Shown one piece after another: positions 17,853-26,532 of a stretch of DNA of 64,000 bases (its first letter is position 1; each line of letters opens with the position of its first letter). The notes under the pieces were generated by a model. It searched no databases. It had not been told where the DNA came from and worked only from the letters and a program-made list of their open reading frames with translations. A program made the translations under genes and the position numbers. Source of the stretch: Janthinobacterium sp. 64 (lineage in GTDB: Bacteria; Pseudomonadota; Gammaproteobacteria; Burkholderiales; Burkholderiaceae_D); the NCBI RefSeq assembly GCF_002813325.1, contig NZ_PHUG01000001.1, forward strand, positions 3,286,001-3,350,000, written 5' to 3'.

Positions 17853-17893
17853 TTGCGCGACAATGAAACGTAATGATAATGATTCTCATTAAA
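17853..17893 (+). promoter_or_regulatory. Fur box over the bfd-tonB promoter
   Basis: GATAATGATTCTCATTAAA (17875-17893) matches the 19-bp Fur consensus at 15 of 19 positions. A possible promoter has -35 TTGCGC (17853-17858), a 16-nt spacer and -10 GATAAT (17875-17880), so the Fur box covers the -10. This is the classical layout for Fe2+-Fur repression of bfd and tonB. It may also influence divergent feoA. Confidence 0.85.
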
Positions 17894-17955
17894 ACACTAG
17901 CAACAATGCTTTCCAGCACTAGTGTCTGTTCATCCTCCAGCCAGAAGGTGTATCA

Positions 17956-18171
17956 ATGATTGTATGTGTCTGCAACAACATATCTGATCGTGAAATCCGT
18001 CAAGCCGTCGATCTTGGCCTGTCCAGCATGGCCGAACTGCGCCGCGACCTGGGCGTGGCCACCTGCTGCGGCAAATGCCACACCTGCGCGCGGGAAGTAC
18101 TGAACGATCACCTGAACGCCACCGTGGCGCTGCAAGAAACCGTATTGATGCGAGCTGTACTGACAAACTAA
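17956..18171 (+). CDS. bfd: bacterioferritin-associated ferredoxin Bfd
   Basis: A 71-residue [2Fe-2S] protein. Cluster ligands C4, C6, C38 and C41 match E. coli Bfd exactly in spacing; C37 and C44 are extra cysteines. Bfd docks on bacterioferritin and reduces its ferric core, releasing iron when the cell is starved. Ribosome site AGAAGG precedes the ATG. A Fur box lies over its promoter, and bfr itself is 2 kb downstream. tonB begins 8 bp after its stop. Confidence 0.95.
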   Translation: MIVCVCNNISDREIRQAVDLGLSSMAELRRDLGVATCCGKCHTCAREVLNDHLNATVALQETVLMRAVLTN

Positions 18172-18179
18172 AGAAAGCG

Positions 18180-18890
18180 ATGAATGCCATGACGATGATG
18201 CCCCCGCCCGTAACGGTGCAGGCCGTGCAGCAATTTGCCGACTTCGACAAGAAGCGCAACAAGTTCGCGCCGCTGATGGCCATCGTCGTCCTGCATCTCG
18301 CCGGCTTTTACGCCATCCAGAGCGGCTTGCTGAGCCGCGTCGTCACGGCGGCCATGCCGACCATTACCACCATCAGCATCATCGCCCCGCCGGCGCCGCC
18401 GAAACCGCCGGCACCGTCGGTGCCAAAAACCGTGGAATTGAGCGCGCCCGTGCCGCGCGCCGTGATCCCGCCGCTGCCGCTGATCGCCGTGGCGCCAAGC
18501 GAACCGACGATCACGCCGCCGCAGCCGACGCGCGCCGAAGCGGCCCCCGTGGCCACCGCCGCGCCGACGGCGCCATCGGCACCGTCGCCAACGCCGCCGG
18601 CACCATCGACGCCGCGCACCGTCAGCAGCGTCGAATACATCAAGGCGCCGCAACTGATCTACCCGAATCTGTCGCGCCGCCTGGGCGAAAGCGGCACCGT
18701 CGTGTTGCGCATCCTGATCAACGAAAAAGGCTTGCCCGAGCAAATCCTGATCCAGAAATCAACCGGCTACAACAACCTCGATGAAGCGGGCCGCCAGGCC
18801 GCCCAGCGCGCGCTGTTCAAGCCGATGATCGAGAACGGCAAGCCCGTGCCCGTGTACGTGCTCGTCCCACTGACCTTCCAGCTGAGCTAG
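18180..18890 (+). CDS. tonB: TonB-family energy transducer
   Basis: Start set at ATG 18180, 8 bp after the bfd stop; ATG 18189 is an alternative. The 236-residue protein has a short cytoplasmic start, one membrane anchor (about 30-50), a long Pro/Ala-rich linker (about 65-155) and a C-terminal TonB domain (about 160-236) with IYPNLSRRLGESGTVVLRI. TonB carries proton-motive energy to outer-membrane receptors. exbB and exbD are not next to it, so it must use a pair encoded elsewhere. Control with bfd by Fur is inferred from the shared promoter. Confidence 0.9.
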   Translation: MNAMTMMPPPVTVQAVQQFADFDKKRNKFAPLMAIVVLHLAGFYAIQSGLLSRVVTAAMPTITTISIIAPPAPPKPPAPSVPKTVELSAPVPRAVIPPLPLIAVAPSEPTITPPQPTRAEAAPVATAAPTAPSAPSPTPPAPSTPRTVSSVEYIKAPQLIYPNLSRRLGESGTVVLRILINEKGLPEQILIQKSTGYNNLDEAGRQAAQRALFKPMIENGKPVPVYVLVPLTFQLS

Positions 18891-19060
18891 CCTCCCGGCG
18901 GCCCTTGGGCCGCTGCCAGCCCGCAAGCACCGCACCCTGTGCCCTGCTTGCTTTTTTGCGCCCTGTTTTCTGTACCAGTCAAGCAACTGCTTGTTTCAGT
19001 CTGCCAGCCTATATCCCCGGGCCAGGCAGACTTTTTTTTGCCGGTGCATCACGCAGTATC

Positions 19061-19105
19061 GTAGGTCGGATTAGCGAGGCCAAAGGCCGCGCGTAATCCG
19101 ACACC
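19061..19105. repeat. REP-like extragenic palindrome
   Basis: Inverted repeat GTCGGATTA (19065-19073) and TAATCCGAC (19094-19102), with GCG/CGC continuing the stem. The GTCGGATTA...TAATCCGAC pattern is a widespread proteobacterial extragenic palindrome. Only one copy is in the window. It lies between converging tonB and piuC and could form a terminator-like stem. Confidence 0.6.
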
Positions 19106-19112
19106 GCCACGA

Positions 19113-19793
19113 TTACATCTCCGCCCACATCCGCAGCAAATTATGATAATGCCCCGTCAGTCCCACGGTGGCCGGCGAGTCGCCATGCTCCGCGCGCACG
19201 CTCTGGATGTTCTGATCGAGCTCGAACAGCATGCTGCGCTTCCAGTCCTCGCGCACCATGCTTTGCGTCCACAGGAAGGAGCAGATGCGCTCGCCGCTGG
19301 TGACGGGCAGCACCTGATGCACGCTGCTCGACGGATACACGATCACGTCGCCGGCCGGCAGTTTCACTTCATGCGTGCCGTAAGAATCGACCACCACCAG
19401 CTCGCCGCCTTCGTATTCATCCGGCTCGCTCAGGAAGACGGTCGACGAGACGTCGGCGCGCATCGACTGCATGCCGTTTTTCGGCGTGCGGATGGCCCCG
19501 TCGATATGCAGGCCATAGTGTTCGCCGCCCGCATAGCTGTTGAAGAACGGCGGCAGGATGCGCAGCGGCAGCACGGCGGCAAAGAACAGCGGATTGGCCA
19601 TCAGCGCGCGGCTGACGATCTCGCCCAGCTCCAGCGCCAGCGGCGAACCTTCGGCCAGCTGGCGGTTGCGCTTGACCTGCGCGCCTTGCGCGCCGACGCT
19701 GGCGCGCCCGTCGACCCAGTCCGTTTGCGCCAGGCGCTGGCGGAACTGCGTGACCTGTTCCGGCGTCAGCACGCCGGGTATATGCAGCATCAT
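19113..19793 (-). CDS. piuC: Fe(II)/2-oxoglutarate-dependent PKHD-type hydroxylase (PiuC/YbiX)
   Basis: Start at ATG 19793 with AAGGA 8 nt upstream; 226 residues, as in E. coli YbiX (225). The double-stranded beta-helix iron site is intact: H96-x-D98 (YGLHID) and H159 (SSSVHQV), with R169 for 2-oxoglutarate. PiuC-type genes usually lie beside siderophore receptors and are iron-repressed. Here it sits between tonB and bfr, consistent with an iron-starvation role. The hydroxylated substrate is not established. Confidence 0.9.
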   Translation of the reverse strand: MMLHIPGVLTPEQVTQFRQRLAQTDWVDGRASVGAQGAQVKRNRQLAEGSPLALELGEIVSRALMANPLFFAAVLPLRILPPFFNSYAGGEHYGLHIDGAIRTPKNGMQSMRADVSSTVFLSEPDEYEGGELVVVDSYGTHEVKLPAGDVIVYPSSSVHQVLPVTSGERICSFLWTQSMVREDWKRSMLFELDQNIQSVRAEHGDSPATVGLTGHYHNLLRMWAEM

Positions 19794-20192
19794 CTTGCTA
19801 TCCTTTTTCAGTAAATATCGCTGCCCGATTATCGCATCGCCGGCAGCGGCCAAGAAGACACAAAAGCAAGAACGGAGCAACATTTCCCGCCTTTTCGGCG
19901 CGGCCAAATTGCAGCATGAACGCGAATGAGAATGGCCTGCATTTTCCTTAACAAATAAAAAACGGAAAAATGGAGCAATCCATTTGAGAATGGGTTTTAT
20001 TCGCACGATATTTGCGTTAAAAAGACGGAAAAATGCCGTTTATCGCCCGAAACCGTCCATATTTTGCGCTATCATGCGGGCATAGCGAGACCGGCAACCT
20101 GCACGCCACCAGGCAGCCCTGCGCCACCCGGCAGTGAGCGCCAGCAGCCTGCGGTTTCATCATCGAACGCGACACAGAACAAAGGAATTCCC
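19794..20192. promoter_or_regulatory. divergent region of piuC and bfr
   Basis: 399 bases without a gene. A good sigma-70 candidate for bfr is TTGAGA (19984-19989), 17-nt spacer, GATATT (20007-20012), which leaves a leader of about 180 nt. Near piuC a GCGAATGAGAAT motif (19922-19933) is a partial Fur-box match (about 10 of 19). Nothing else is clear. Confidence 0.4.
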
Positions 20193-20669
20193 ATGAAGGG
20201 CGATAAAGAAGTCATCCGCATGCTCAACGCACAGCTCACCAACGAACTGTCGGCCATCAACCAGTACTTCCTGCATGCGCGCATGTACAAGCACTGGGGC
20301 CTGGAAAAGCTGGGCAAGAAGGAATACGAAGAATCGATCGGCGAAATGAAACACGCCGACAAGCTGATCGACCGCATCCTGATGCTCGACGGCCTGCCTA
20401 ACCTGCAAGCGCTGCACAAGCTGCTGATCGGCGAGAACACGCCGGAAATGCTGGAATGCGACCTGAAGCTGGAACGCGCCGCGCACGCCACCGTCAAGGA
20501 AGGCATCGCCATCAGCGAAAAAGCGGGCGACTACGTCTCGCGCGACCTGTTCCTGATGATCCTGGAAGACACGGAAGAGCATATCGACTGGCTCGAAACG
20601 CAGATCGACCTGATCGCCAAAGTCGGCATTCAGAACTACCTGCAAAGCCAGATGTCGATTGAAGAGTAA
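20193..20669 (+). CDS. bfr: bacterioferritin
   Basis: ATG 20193 follows AAAGGA; 158 residues, the usual length. Bacterioferritin forms a 24-mer that oxidises and stores iron and binds heme between subunits. Heme ligand M52 and ferroxidase residues E18, E51, H54, E94 and H130 are present. Position 127, Glu in the E. coli protein, is Thr here, with E128 and E129 next to it. As I recall, some other betaproteobacterial Bfr proteins share this. Together with bfd upstream it forms the storage and release pair. Confidence 0.95.
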   Translation: MKGDKEVIRMLNAQLTNELSAINQYFLHARMYKHWGLEKLGKKEYEESIGEMKHADKLIDRILMLDGLPNLQALHKLLIGENTPEMLECDLKLERAAHATVKEGIAISEKAGDYVSRDLFLMILEDTEEHIDWLETQIDLIAKVGIQNYLQSQMSIEE

Positions 20670-20683
20670 TCGTTTCGCAGCAT

Positions 20684-20716
20684 CGTAAAAAAACCGGCTC
20701 AGCCGGTTTTTTTACG
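20684..20716. terminator. bidirectional terminator, bfr and sugar carrier
   Basis: Perfect 16-bp arms (20684-20699 and 20701-20716) around one base, with a central ACCGGCT/AGCCGGT stem flanked by A7 and T7. It serves bfr on the plus strand and the MFS gene on the minus strand. Confidence 0.93.
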
Positions 20717-20723
20717 TCCATCC

Positions 20724-22052
20724 TCAAGTCTTTGTGGCCTGCGGCGGGCGCAGCTTGACGAACAGCACCGCCACCGCCGCGCACAGCAGCAGGGCGCCGG
20801 CCAGCCGGATGACGTTTTCCGGATTGCCGCCCAGCCAGCTGCGGTAATACAGGGGCAGAGTAAATATCTGGATGATCATCGGGATGACGATGAACATGTT
20901 GAAAATGCCCATGTAGACACCCGTGCGCGCGGGCGGAATGCAGCCGGCCAGCATGATGTAGGGATTGCCCATGATGCTGGCCCAGGCCAGGCCCACGCCC
21001 AGCATGGGCAGCAACAGCAGCGCCGGGCTGTGGATCAGCGGGATGCTCAGCATGCCGACACCTGCCGCGCACAGGCACACGCTGTGCATGCGCTTGGGGC
21101 CGAAACGGCGCGTGAACGGCACCAGCGCAAAGGCGGCGATAAAGGCGACGAAATTGTAGAAGGCGCCCACCTGCCCGTTCAACAGGCCCGCGTCGCGAAA
21201 GCCTTGCGACGCGGGGTCCGTCGTGTGAAACAGCGTGGCTGACAGCGACAGCGCGATGTACTGCCAGTAGCAGAACAGGGCGTACCACTGGAACAGGTTG
21301 ACGAGGGCCAGCTGCTGCATCGTCGGCGGCATGTCGCGCAGGGCCGCGCCGATATCGGCCAGCGTGTGGCGCCAGCCAGGCGGACGGCTGCGGATGGCCG
21401 CCAGTTCGGCCGCCGTGAGCGGATTTTCGGGCGTCGTCTTCAGGGTCCACAGCACCGAGGCGAGCGAGAACACGGCGCCGATCAGGAAGGCGGCGATGAC
21501 GATGTGCGGTATATGGCTGCCATTGACGGCATCCTTGTTCATGCCCAGCATGACCAGCAGCGATGGCGTCAGGTAGGCCAGCGTTTGCCCCAGCCCCGTA
21601 AACGCGCTTTGCGTGAGAAAACCCAGAGAATGCTGCTTCTTGTCGAGCTTGTCGCTGACGAAGGCGCGGTATGGCTCCATCGTCACATTGTTGGCCGCGT
21701 CGAGTATCCACAGCAGGCTGGCGGCCATCCACAGAGTTGGACTGAAGGGCATGGCCAGCAGGCCCAGGCTGCACAGGATGGCGCCGATCAGAAAGTAGGG
21801 CGTGCGGCGGCCCCAGCGTGTCACCGTGCGGTCGCTCATGGCGCCGATCAGCGGTTGCACGAGCAGCCCCGTCATGGGGCCGGCCAGCCACAGGTAGGGC
21901 AGGCTCGCCTCGTCGGCGCCCAGGTATTTGTAGATAGGGCTCATGCTGCTTTGCTGCAGGCCAAAGCTGAACTGGATGCCGAAAAATCCGACATTCATGT
22001 TGACGATCTGCCAGAACGACAGGTGTGGACGCTGCGCAGTGGCGCCGCTCAT
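20724..22052 (-). CDS. MFS sugar carrier, probable sucrose transporter (SuxC-like)
   Basis: A 442-residue inner-membrane protein with about 12 helices and the MFS loop [18 protein letters not shown] (about 70-88). This GRRRPY-type loop is typical of the sucrose/GPH group. The start ATG overlaps the amylosucrase stop by 4 bp (22049-22052), with AAGGGA before it, so translation is coupled. As the last gene of receptor-amylosucrase-carrier, it matches suxC of the Xanthomonas sux locus. Maltose or another glucoside is possible; sucrose is inferred from the amylosucrase. Confidence 0.82.
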   Translation of the reverse strand: MSGATAQRPHLSFWQIVNMNVGFFGIQFSFGLQQSSMSPIYKYLGADEASLPYLWLAGPMTGLLVQPLIGAMSDRTVTRWGRRTPYFLIGAILCSLGLLAMPFSPTLWMAASLLWILDAANNVTMEPYRAFVSDKLDKKQHSLGFLTQSAFTGLGQTLAYLTPSLLVMLGMNKDAVNGSHIPHIVIAAFLIGAVFSLASVLWTLKTTPENPLTAAELAAIRSRPPGWRHTLADIGAALRDMPPTMQQLALVNLFQWYALFCYWQYIALSLSATLFHTTDPASQGFRDAGLLNGQVGAFYNFVAFIAAFALVPFTRRFGPKRMHSVCLCAAGVGMLSIPLIHSPALLLLPMLGVGLAWASIMGNPYIMLAGCIPPARTGVYMGIFNMFIVIPMIIQIFTLPLYYRSWLGGNPENVIRLAGALLLCAAVAVLFVKLRPPQATKT

Positions 22053-23911
22053 GACTGTTCCCTTTCCAGCCACAGCATATGCCAGGGCTGCAAGCCCACC
22101 GTGCCGGCCAGCACGCTGCCATCGAGGCTGTTGCGCCATTCGCCCGCAGGCAAAGTGAAACGCTGGCTGGCGCCGCTGAAATTGCTCAGGTTGAGAAACG
22201 CATCGCCGCGCAGCAGCGCCAGCACGGCCGGCGTGCCGGCGGGCAGCACGCTGCGCGGCGCGGCGGCGGCCAGGGCCGGCAAGCGCCTGCGCGCGTCGAC
22301 CAGCTGGCGCAGCGCCAGGTACAGCCGGCCGCTGGCGCTCACGCCATCGTGGCGCCATGCCAGCAGGCTGTCGTCGAACGCGGGACGCTGCAGCCAGCGG
22401 CTGTCCATCGCCCGGTCGGCGCGCTGCGTGTAGCTGTGATCATTGGTCATGCCCAGTTCATCGCCCATGTACAGCACGGGCAAGGCGCCAAAGCTCAAGG
22501 CCAGGCCATGCAGCAGCAGCAGGCGCCGCAACGCGTATTCCTGCTCCTGCACCGTGGCGGCGCTTTGCAGGCCGGCCAGCGAGGCGGCCATGCCGTTGCT
22601 GCCATGCGCCTTGTCGGCACTGCTGCTCTGGAAGGCGGCGCCGCGCGCATAGCTGCCCGGTGCCCCCGCAAAGAAGCGCGCAATGCGCGCCAGGCGCGCC
22701 GGCCCGTCCTCACCGGCTTCATTGAGCAGCACGTTCCAGCCGATGTCGTCATGGCAGCGCACATAACTGAGCCAGCTGGCGGCCGGCGGCAGCGGCGGCG
22801 TGGCGGCGATCACCTGCTGCAGCAAGTCCGTGCTTTCCTCGGCCAGCGCGCCCCAGCCGGCGGCCATCAGGCTGCTGTGATAGGCGATATGGCATTCGGG
22901 CGCCGCATCGCTGCCAAAGTAGGCGGGCAGTTTGGGCGTGGGCACGATGGCTTCGGCCTTGAGCAGCACGCCCGGCGCGACGATGGCGGCAATCGCGCGC
23001 AACGCTTGCAGCAAGCTGTGGGCTTCGGGCTGGTTCATACAGTCCGTGCCTTCGCGCTTCCACAGGAAGGCCGTCGAATCGAGGCGGAATACCTCGATGC
23101 CCTTGTTGGCCAGACCCAGCATGGCGCCGGCCATGGCCGCGAAGACGGCCGGATTGGCGTAATTCAAATCCCACTGGTACGGGTAAAACGTGGTCCAGAC
23201 CCAGCGATCAAGCTCCGGCACGAAGGTGAAATTGCCCGGTGCCGCCTGCGGGAAAACCTGGCCCACGGTGCGCTCGTAGCGGTCCGGCTGCACGCGGTCG
23301 GGATAGGTATGGAAAAAATCGCGCAGCAGCGGATCGCCGGCCTTGGCGCCCAGCGCCCACGCATGGTCGTCGGCCACGTGGTTGAGGATCAGGTCCGAGC
23401 ACAGGCTGATGCCGGCCGCGCGCAGCTGCGCCGTCAGCGCCAGCAAGTCGGCATTGCTGCCCAGCGCGGGATCGACTTCCTCGAAGCTGGCGACGGCAAA
23501 GCCGCCATCGCTTTCACCGGCGCGCGCACGCAAAAACGGCAGCAAATGCAGATACGTCACGCCCAGTTCGCGCAGATGGGCAATGCGCGCCGCCACGCCC
23601 TGCAGGTTGCCGCCGAAGCGCTGCACATACGCGCTGTAACCGAGCATGGACTGGCTGGCAAACCAGTCCGGCTGCGCTGCGCGCTGCGCATCCTGGCGCA
23701 GCAGCTCCGGTGCGCGCGCCGCATACAGCCGCCCCACGCTTTCCATCAGGTCGCCCAGCCAGGGCAGGAAGTCCGGCCGCTGGCCATACAGGCTGCCCAG
23801 GCGGTCGAGCAAGACCGCCTCCTGGCGCGCATAGCGGCGCGCCGCATCGTCGCGCAAGTGCGTGGGGAGCGGCGCCAGCAGGCGCGCCAGGGGGCTGCGT
23901 ATCGACATCAT
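22049..23911 (-). CDS. amylosucrase (GH13)
   Basis: A 620-residue GH13 subfamily 4 enzyme, similar in length to Neisseria amylosucrase (636). It turns sucrose into an alpha-1,4-glucan and fructose without nucleotide sugars. Catalytic residues are D278 (FRLDST, nucleophile), E320 (KAEAIV, acid/base) and D388 in RCHDDIGW; the Neisseria counterparts are D286, E328 and D393. The helical N-terminal domain specific to amylosucrases covers about 1-90. No signal peptide, so it acts on imported sucrose in the cytoplasm. It starts 14 bp after the receptor gene and overlaps the carrier gene. Sucrose hydrolase of the same subfamily is the main alternative. Confidence 0.88.
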   Translation of the reverse strand: MMSIRSPLARLLAPLPTHLRDDAARRYARQEAVLLDRLGSLYGQRPDFLPWLGDLMESVGRLYAARAPELLRQDAQRAAQPDWFASQSMLGYSAYVQRFGGNLQGVAARIAHLRELGVTYLHLLPFLRARAGESDGGFAVASFEEVDPALGSNADLLALTAQLRAAGISLCSDLILNHVADDHAWALGAKAGDPLLRDFFHTYPDRVQPDRYERTVGQVFPQAAPGNFTFVPELDRWVWTTFYPYQWDLNYANPAVFAAMAGAMLGLANKGIEVFRLDSTAFLWKREGTDCMNQPEAHSLLQALRAIAAIVAPGVLLKAEAIVPTPKLPAYFGSDAAPECHIAYHSSLMAAGWGALAEESTDLLQQVIAATPPLPPAASWLSYVRCHDDIGWNVLLNEAGEDGPARLARIARFFAGAPGSYARGAAFQSSSADKAHGSNGMAASLAGLQSAATVQEQEYALRRLLLLHGLALSFGALPVLYMGDELGMTNDHSYTQRADRAMDSRWLQRPAFDDSLLAWRHDGVSASGRLYLALRQLVDARRRLPALAAAAPRSVLPAGTPAVLALLRGDAFLNLSNFSGASQRFTLPAGEWRNSLDGSVLAGTVGLQPWHMLWLEREQS

Positions 23912-23925
23912 GAATCTATCCTTGC

Positions 23926-26220
23926 TTAAAATGCGTATTTCAGGCTGACCTTGACGGCGCGCCCCGTGATCGAGCGGGCCGCATGGCCATCGCCCTCGAC
24001 TTCCGTATAGCCGATCTTGTTGAACAGATTATTCGCCGTCAGCGCCACCTGCATCTGCGGCGTGAGCTGGTAATTGACGAAGGCGTTGAGCACCTGGTAG
24101 GCGGGCAAGGTGATCGTGTGCGCATCGTCGCCCCACGACTTGCCCGTGCCGACCAGGCTGGCGCCCAAGGTGGCCGGTCCCCACTCATAGGTCGGCGCGA
24201 TCTGGTACACGACACGCGCCTGGCGCCGCGGCGTATTGCCGATCAGCGCCACGTCGGCCGCCGCCGTGCCCGTGATCTCGGCATCCGTGAACGTCAGGCC
24301 GCCATTGATGCGGAAGTCGCCGGCGCTGTAAGCCGCTTCCAGCTCCACGCCCTTCGCTTCATAGCTGTTGGCCGTGCGCAGCTGGGTGGTCGCCTCGTAA
24401 TTGCTTTCCTTGGTCTTGGCCTGGAACACGGTCACAAAAGTGCTCAGGGGGCCGCGCCGCCATTTCACGCCGCCTTCAAGCTGGCGCACGGTATTGATCG
24501 CCACGGGCACGCTGCCATCCAACGGCGTGCCGAACAGGATGCGGTCGGCATTGAAGGCCACGCCTTCGCTGACGCGGGCAAACACGGCCAGATTCGCTTG
24601 CAGCTTGTAGTTCGCGCCCAGCGAGTACGAGGTGTGGCCCAGCGTGTAATCGACCCGCTGCAGCGTCGATGGCAGATAGGCTTGCGCGCCGGTCGCCTGG
24701 TTGGCCGTGCCGCTGGCGTGCTGGCGGTCGCGCCGCAGGCCGCCGTCGAGGTTCAGGGCGCCGCTTTCCCAGGCCAGGTTCAGGTAGGGCGAGGTCGTGC
24801 GGTATTCCATGTCGACGGCGCGCGAGCAGCAGGCGCCGAAGGCCGGGCCGATGTAGCCGGGCGTGCCGCTGGCCGTTTGCAGCAGCGCGGGCCGGTCGCC
24901 CGTGGCCTGCATCAGGTATTCATTGAAGTTCCAGGTCAGGCCCAGCTTTTGCTGCGACAAATACAGGCCGGCCGTGGTGGTCAGCTTGCCGCTGTCGAGC
25001 ACAAACGTCTTGGCCAGCTTGGTGTCGCTCAGGGTATTGCTGGCGTCGTCGATCGAGGTATTGAACACCACGGCGGAAAACGCGCGGCCCGTGTAGGGCT
25101 TGCCCTGATTCGGGCCGCTGGCAAACACATAGCTGCCGTCGCTGCCGTTATTCGATGGGAACACGCCCGTGAAGCGGCCGGAATTGTCGGCGTAGCGGAA
25201 GTTTTCGCTCACGCTCCAGCCCTGCCCCAGCTTGAACGACGCTTCCAGGCCCACGCTATCGCTTTTGACGTGCAAGCCGTCGTTGACGCGGGTGGCCACG
25301 CGCTGGTTATCCTTGTTCAGCACCGTGTCGGGCACCCAGTACGGCGAATAGAAGCTCGCCTTGCGCGGGTCGATGCCGGCGATTTCCGTGATGCGGCCAT
25401 TGCGCACGCTGACGGGCACGGGCAGGGCCGTGGGCGACTGGTCGTCGAGGTGCTTGAACGACAGGCGCACGAAACCGCTGTCGAATTCATGCGTGACATT
25501 GCCGCGAATCTGGCCGCCCTTTTCGCTGTTGACGCCACTGTGGCGGATGCCTTCCCCCGTGCGCCAGGAGCCGCCGACGAAAAAGCGCGTGCGCTCCGAA
25601 ACCGGCGCGCCGTAGTCGAAATCCACGCGCGTCTGGTCGTAGCCCAGGCCGCGGCTGATGGCCACACTGCCCCCCTGCTCCTTGCCATTCTTGCTGATGA
25701 AATTGATGATACCGCCCGGCGAGTTGGTGGCCAGGGTGGAGGCCGAACCGCCGCGCACCACTTCCAGGTGGTCGAGCGTGGAATCGATCTTGACGAAGCT
25801 GTCGGGCGTGGTGAAGTTGAAGTCGCCAAACTGCAGCACCGGCAAGCCATCTTCCTGGATCTGCACATAGCGCGCGCCGCCCGCGGAAATGGGCAGGCCG
25901 CGCACGGTGATGTTGGCATTGCCTTCGCCGCCCGAAGATTCGGCGCGCAAGCCCGGCACCGAGCGCAGGACTTCGGCGGCGCTGGTCGGCGCGTTGTGCA
26001 GGATGGTGTCGAGCTCCATGCTGCTGACGGAATTGCTCGATTTCATTTTCGACGTGCCGCCGGTGGTGCCCGTGACGACGATGCGTTCCAGGTTCAGGCC
26101 ATCGGCGGGGGCGGCGCTGGTGGTATCGGCGGCCGATTGCGCATGGGCGGCACCCAGTTGCAGCATGGCCAGGGCGACGGCGGCGGCCATGCAGCCGCGT
26201 TGAGCAGTACGTGTCTTCAT
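23926..26220 (-). CDS. TonB-dependent outer-membrane receptor (SuxA-like)
   Basis: ATG 26220 is chosen: GGAG lies six nt upstream and a signal peptide begins there (cleavage likely after AHA, residue 26 or so). The mature receptor has a plug domain (about 60-165; APTSAAEVLRSVPGLRAES, VRGGSASTLATNSPGGIINF) and a 22-strand barrel ending in a C-terminal Phe (LKYAF). No N-terminal signalling domain is present. Receptors of this style often take siderophores, but here the gene heads an operon with amylosucrase and a sugar carrier, so sucrose or an oligosaccharide is the likely ligand. 764 residues. Confidence 0.88.
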   Translation of the reverse strand: MKTRTAQRGCMAAAVALAMLQLGAAHAQSAADTTSAAPADGLNLERIVVTGTTGGTSKMKSSNSVSSMELDTILHNAPTSAAEVLRSVPGLRAESSGGEGNANITVRGLPISAGGARYVQIQEDGLPVLQFGDFNFTTPDSFVKIDSTLDHLEVVRGGSASTLATNSPGGIINFISKNGKEQGGSVAISRGLGYDQTRVDFDYGAPVSERTRFFVGGSWRTGEGIRHSGVNSEKGGQIRGNVTHEFDSGFVRLSFKHLDDQSPTALPVPVSVRNGRITEIAGIDPRKASFYSPYWVPDTVLNKDNQRVATRVNDGLHVKSDSVGLEASFKLGQGWSVSENFRYADNSGRFTGVFPSNNGSDGSYVFASGPNQGKPYTGRAFSAVVFNTSIDDASNTLSDTKLAKTFVLDSGKLTTTAGLYLSQQKLGLTWNFNEYLMQATGDRPALLQTASGTPGYIGPAFGACCSRAVDMEYRTTSPYLNLAWESGALNLDGGLRRDRQHASGTANQATGAQAYLPSTLQRVDYTLGHTSYSLGANYKLQANLAVFARVSEGVAFNADRILFGTPLDGSVPVAINTVRQLEGGVKWRRGPLSTFVTVFQAKTKESNYEATTQLRTANSYEAKGVELEAAYSAGDFRINGGLTFTDAEITGTAAADVALIGNTPRRQARVVYQIAPTYEWGPATLGASLVGTGKSWGDDAHTITLPAYQVLNAFVNYQLTPQMQVALTANNLFNKIGYTEVEGDGHAARSITGRAVKVSLKYAF

Positions 26221-26316
26221 CTTGTCTCCAGTGTTGTATGCCGATACATCGAGGTATCCGCTTGTTATGAGTACTGGCCGCTGCATGCCGTGGCGCGCTG
26301 GCTGAGCCGGTACGTC

Positions 26317-26345
26317 ATTATTGAACGAATAAGAATTTATTGCAA
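26317..26345 (-). promoter_or_regulatory. putative promoter of the sux-like operon
   Basis: On the minus strand -35 TTGCAA (26345-26340), 17-nt spacer, -10 AATAAT (26322-26317). The transcript would start near 26310, giving a leader of about 90 nt. The -35 is part of the operator at 26340-26355. Confidence 0.55.
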
Positions 26346-26355
26346 TCGATTGCAA
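26340..26355. promoter_or_regulatory. LacI-family operator O1
   Basis: Perfect 16-bp palindrome TTGCAATCGATTGCAA with the central CG typical of LacI/GalR operators. It overlaps the -35 of the operon, so bound repressor should block RNA polymerase. The gene for a LacI-family protein lies directly upstream. Confidence 0.8.
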
Positions 26356-26452
26356 TCGAGCGCTGCAACATGGATTTTATGTTGTTTTCAAGAGAATATT
26401 ACGGGCCATGCAGAGTGAAAAAAGCAGGATGTGAGGCGAATGCAGCGTTTTT

Positions 26453-26471
26453 CATGCTGCGGCGCAGCATG
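26453..26471. other. 9-bp inverted repeat between the two operators
   Basis: CATGCTGCG (26453-26461) and CGCAGCATG (26463-26471) around one base. On the minus strand the hairpin is followed by A, not T, so it is not a standard terminator of the lacI-type gene. The remainder of the 312-bp gap holds the promoter and the two operators. Confidence 0.5.
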
Positions 26472-26497
26472 AGAATGAACGGATAAATTGGAGTTTA

Positions 26498-26513
26498 TTG
26501 CAATCGGTTGCAG
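26498..26513. promoter_or_regulatory. LacI-family operator O2
   Basis: TTGCAATCGGTTGCAG, an imperfect copy of O1 (two mismatches in the right arm). Centre-to-centre distance to O1 is 158 bp, close to 15 helical turns, which suits repression by looping. It lies 20 bp after the regulator's stop codon. Confidence 0.7.
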
Positions 26514-26532
26514 ACAAAAGACAACGCGCGCC

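Noticed and set aside
17728..17919. 63-codon minus-strand ORF in the feoA-bfd gap
   Set aside because: It covers the Fur box and promoter region and lacks a ribosome site.
23983..26418. 811-codon plus-strand ORF opposite the TonB-dependent receptor
   Set aside because: A high-GC antisense shadow; the minus strand gives a complete receptor with signal peptide and C-terminal Phe.
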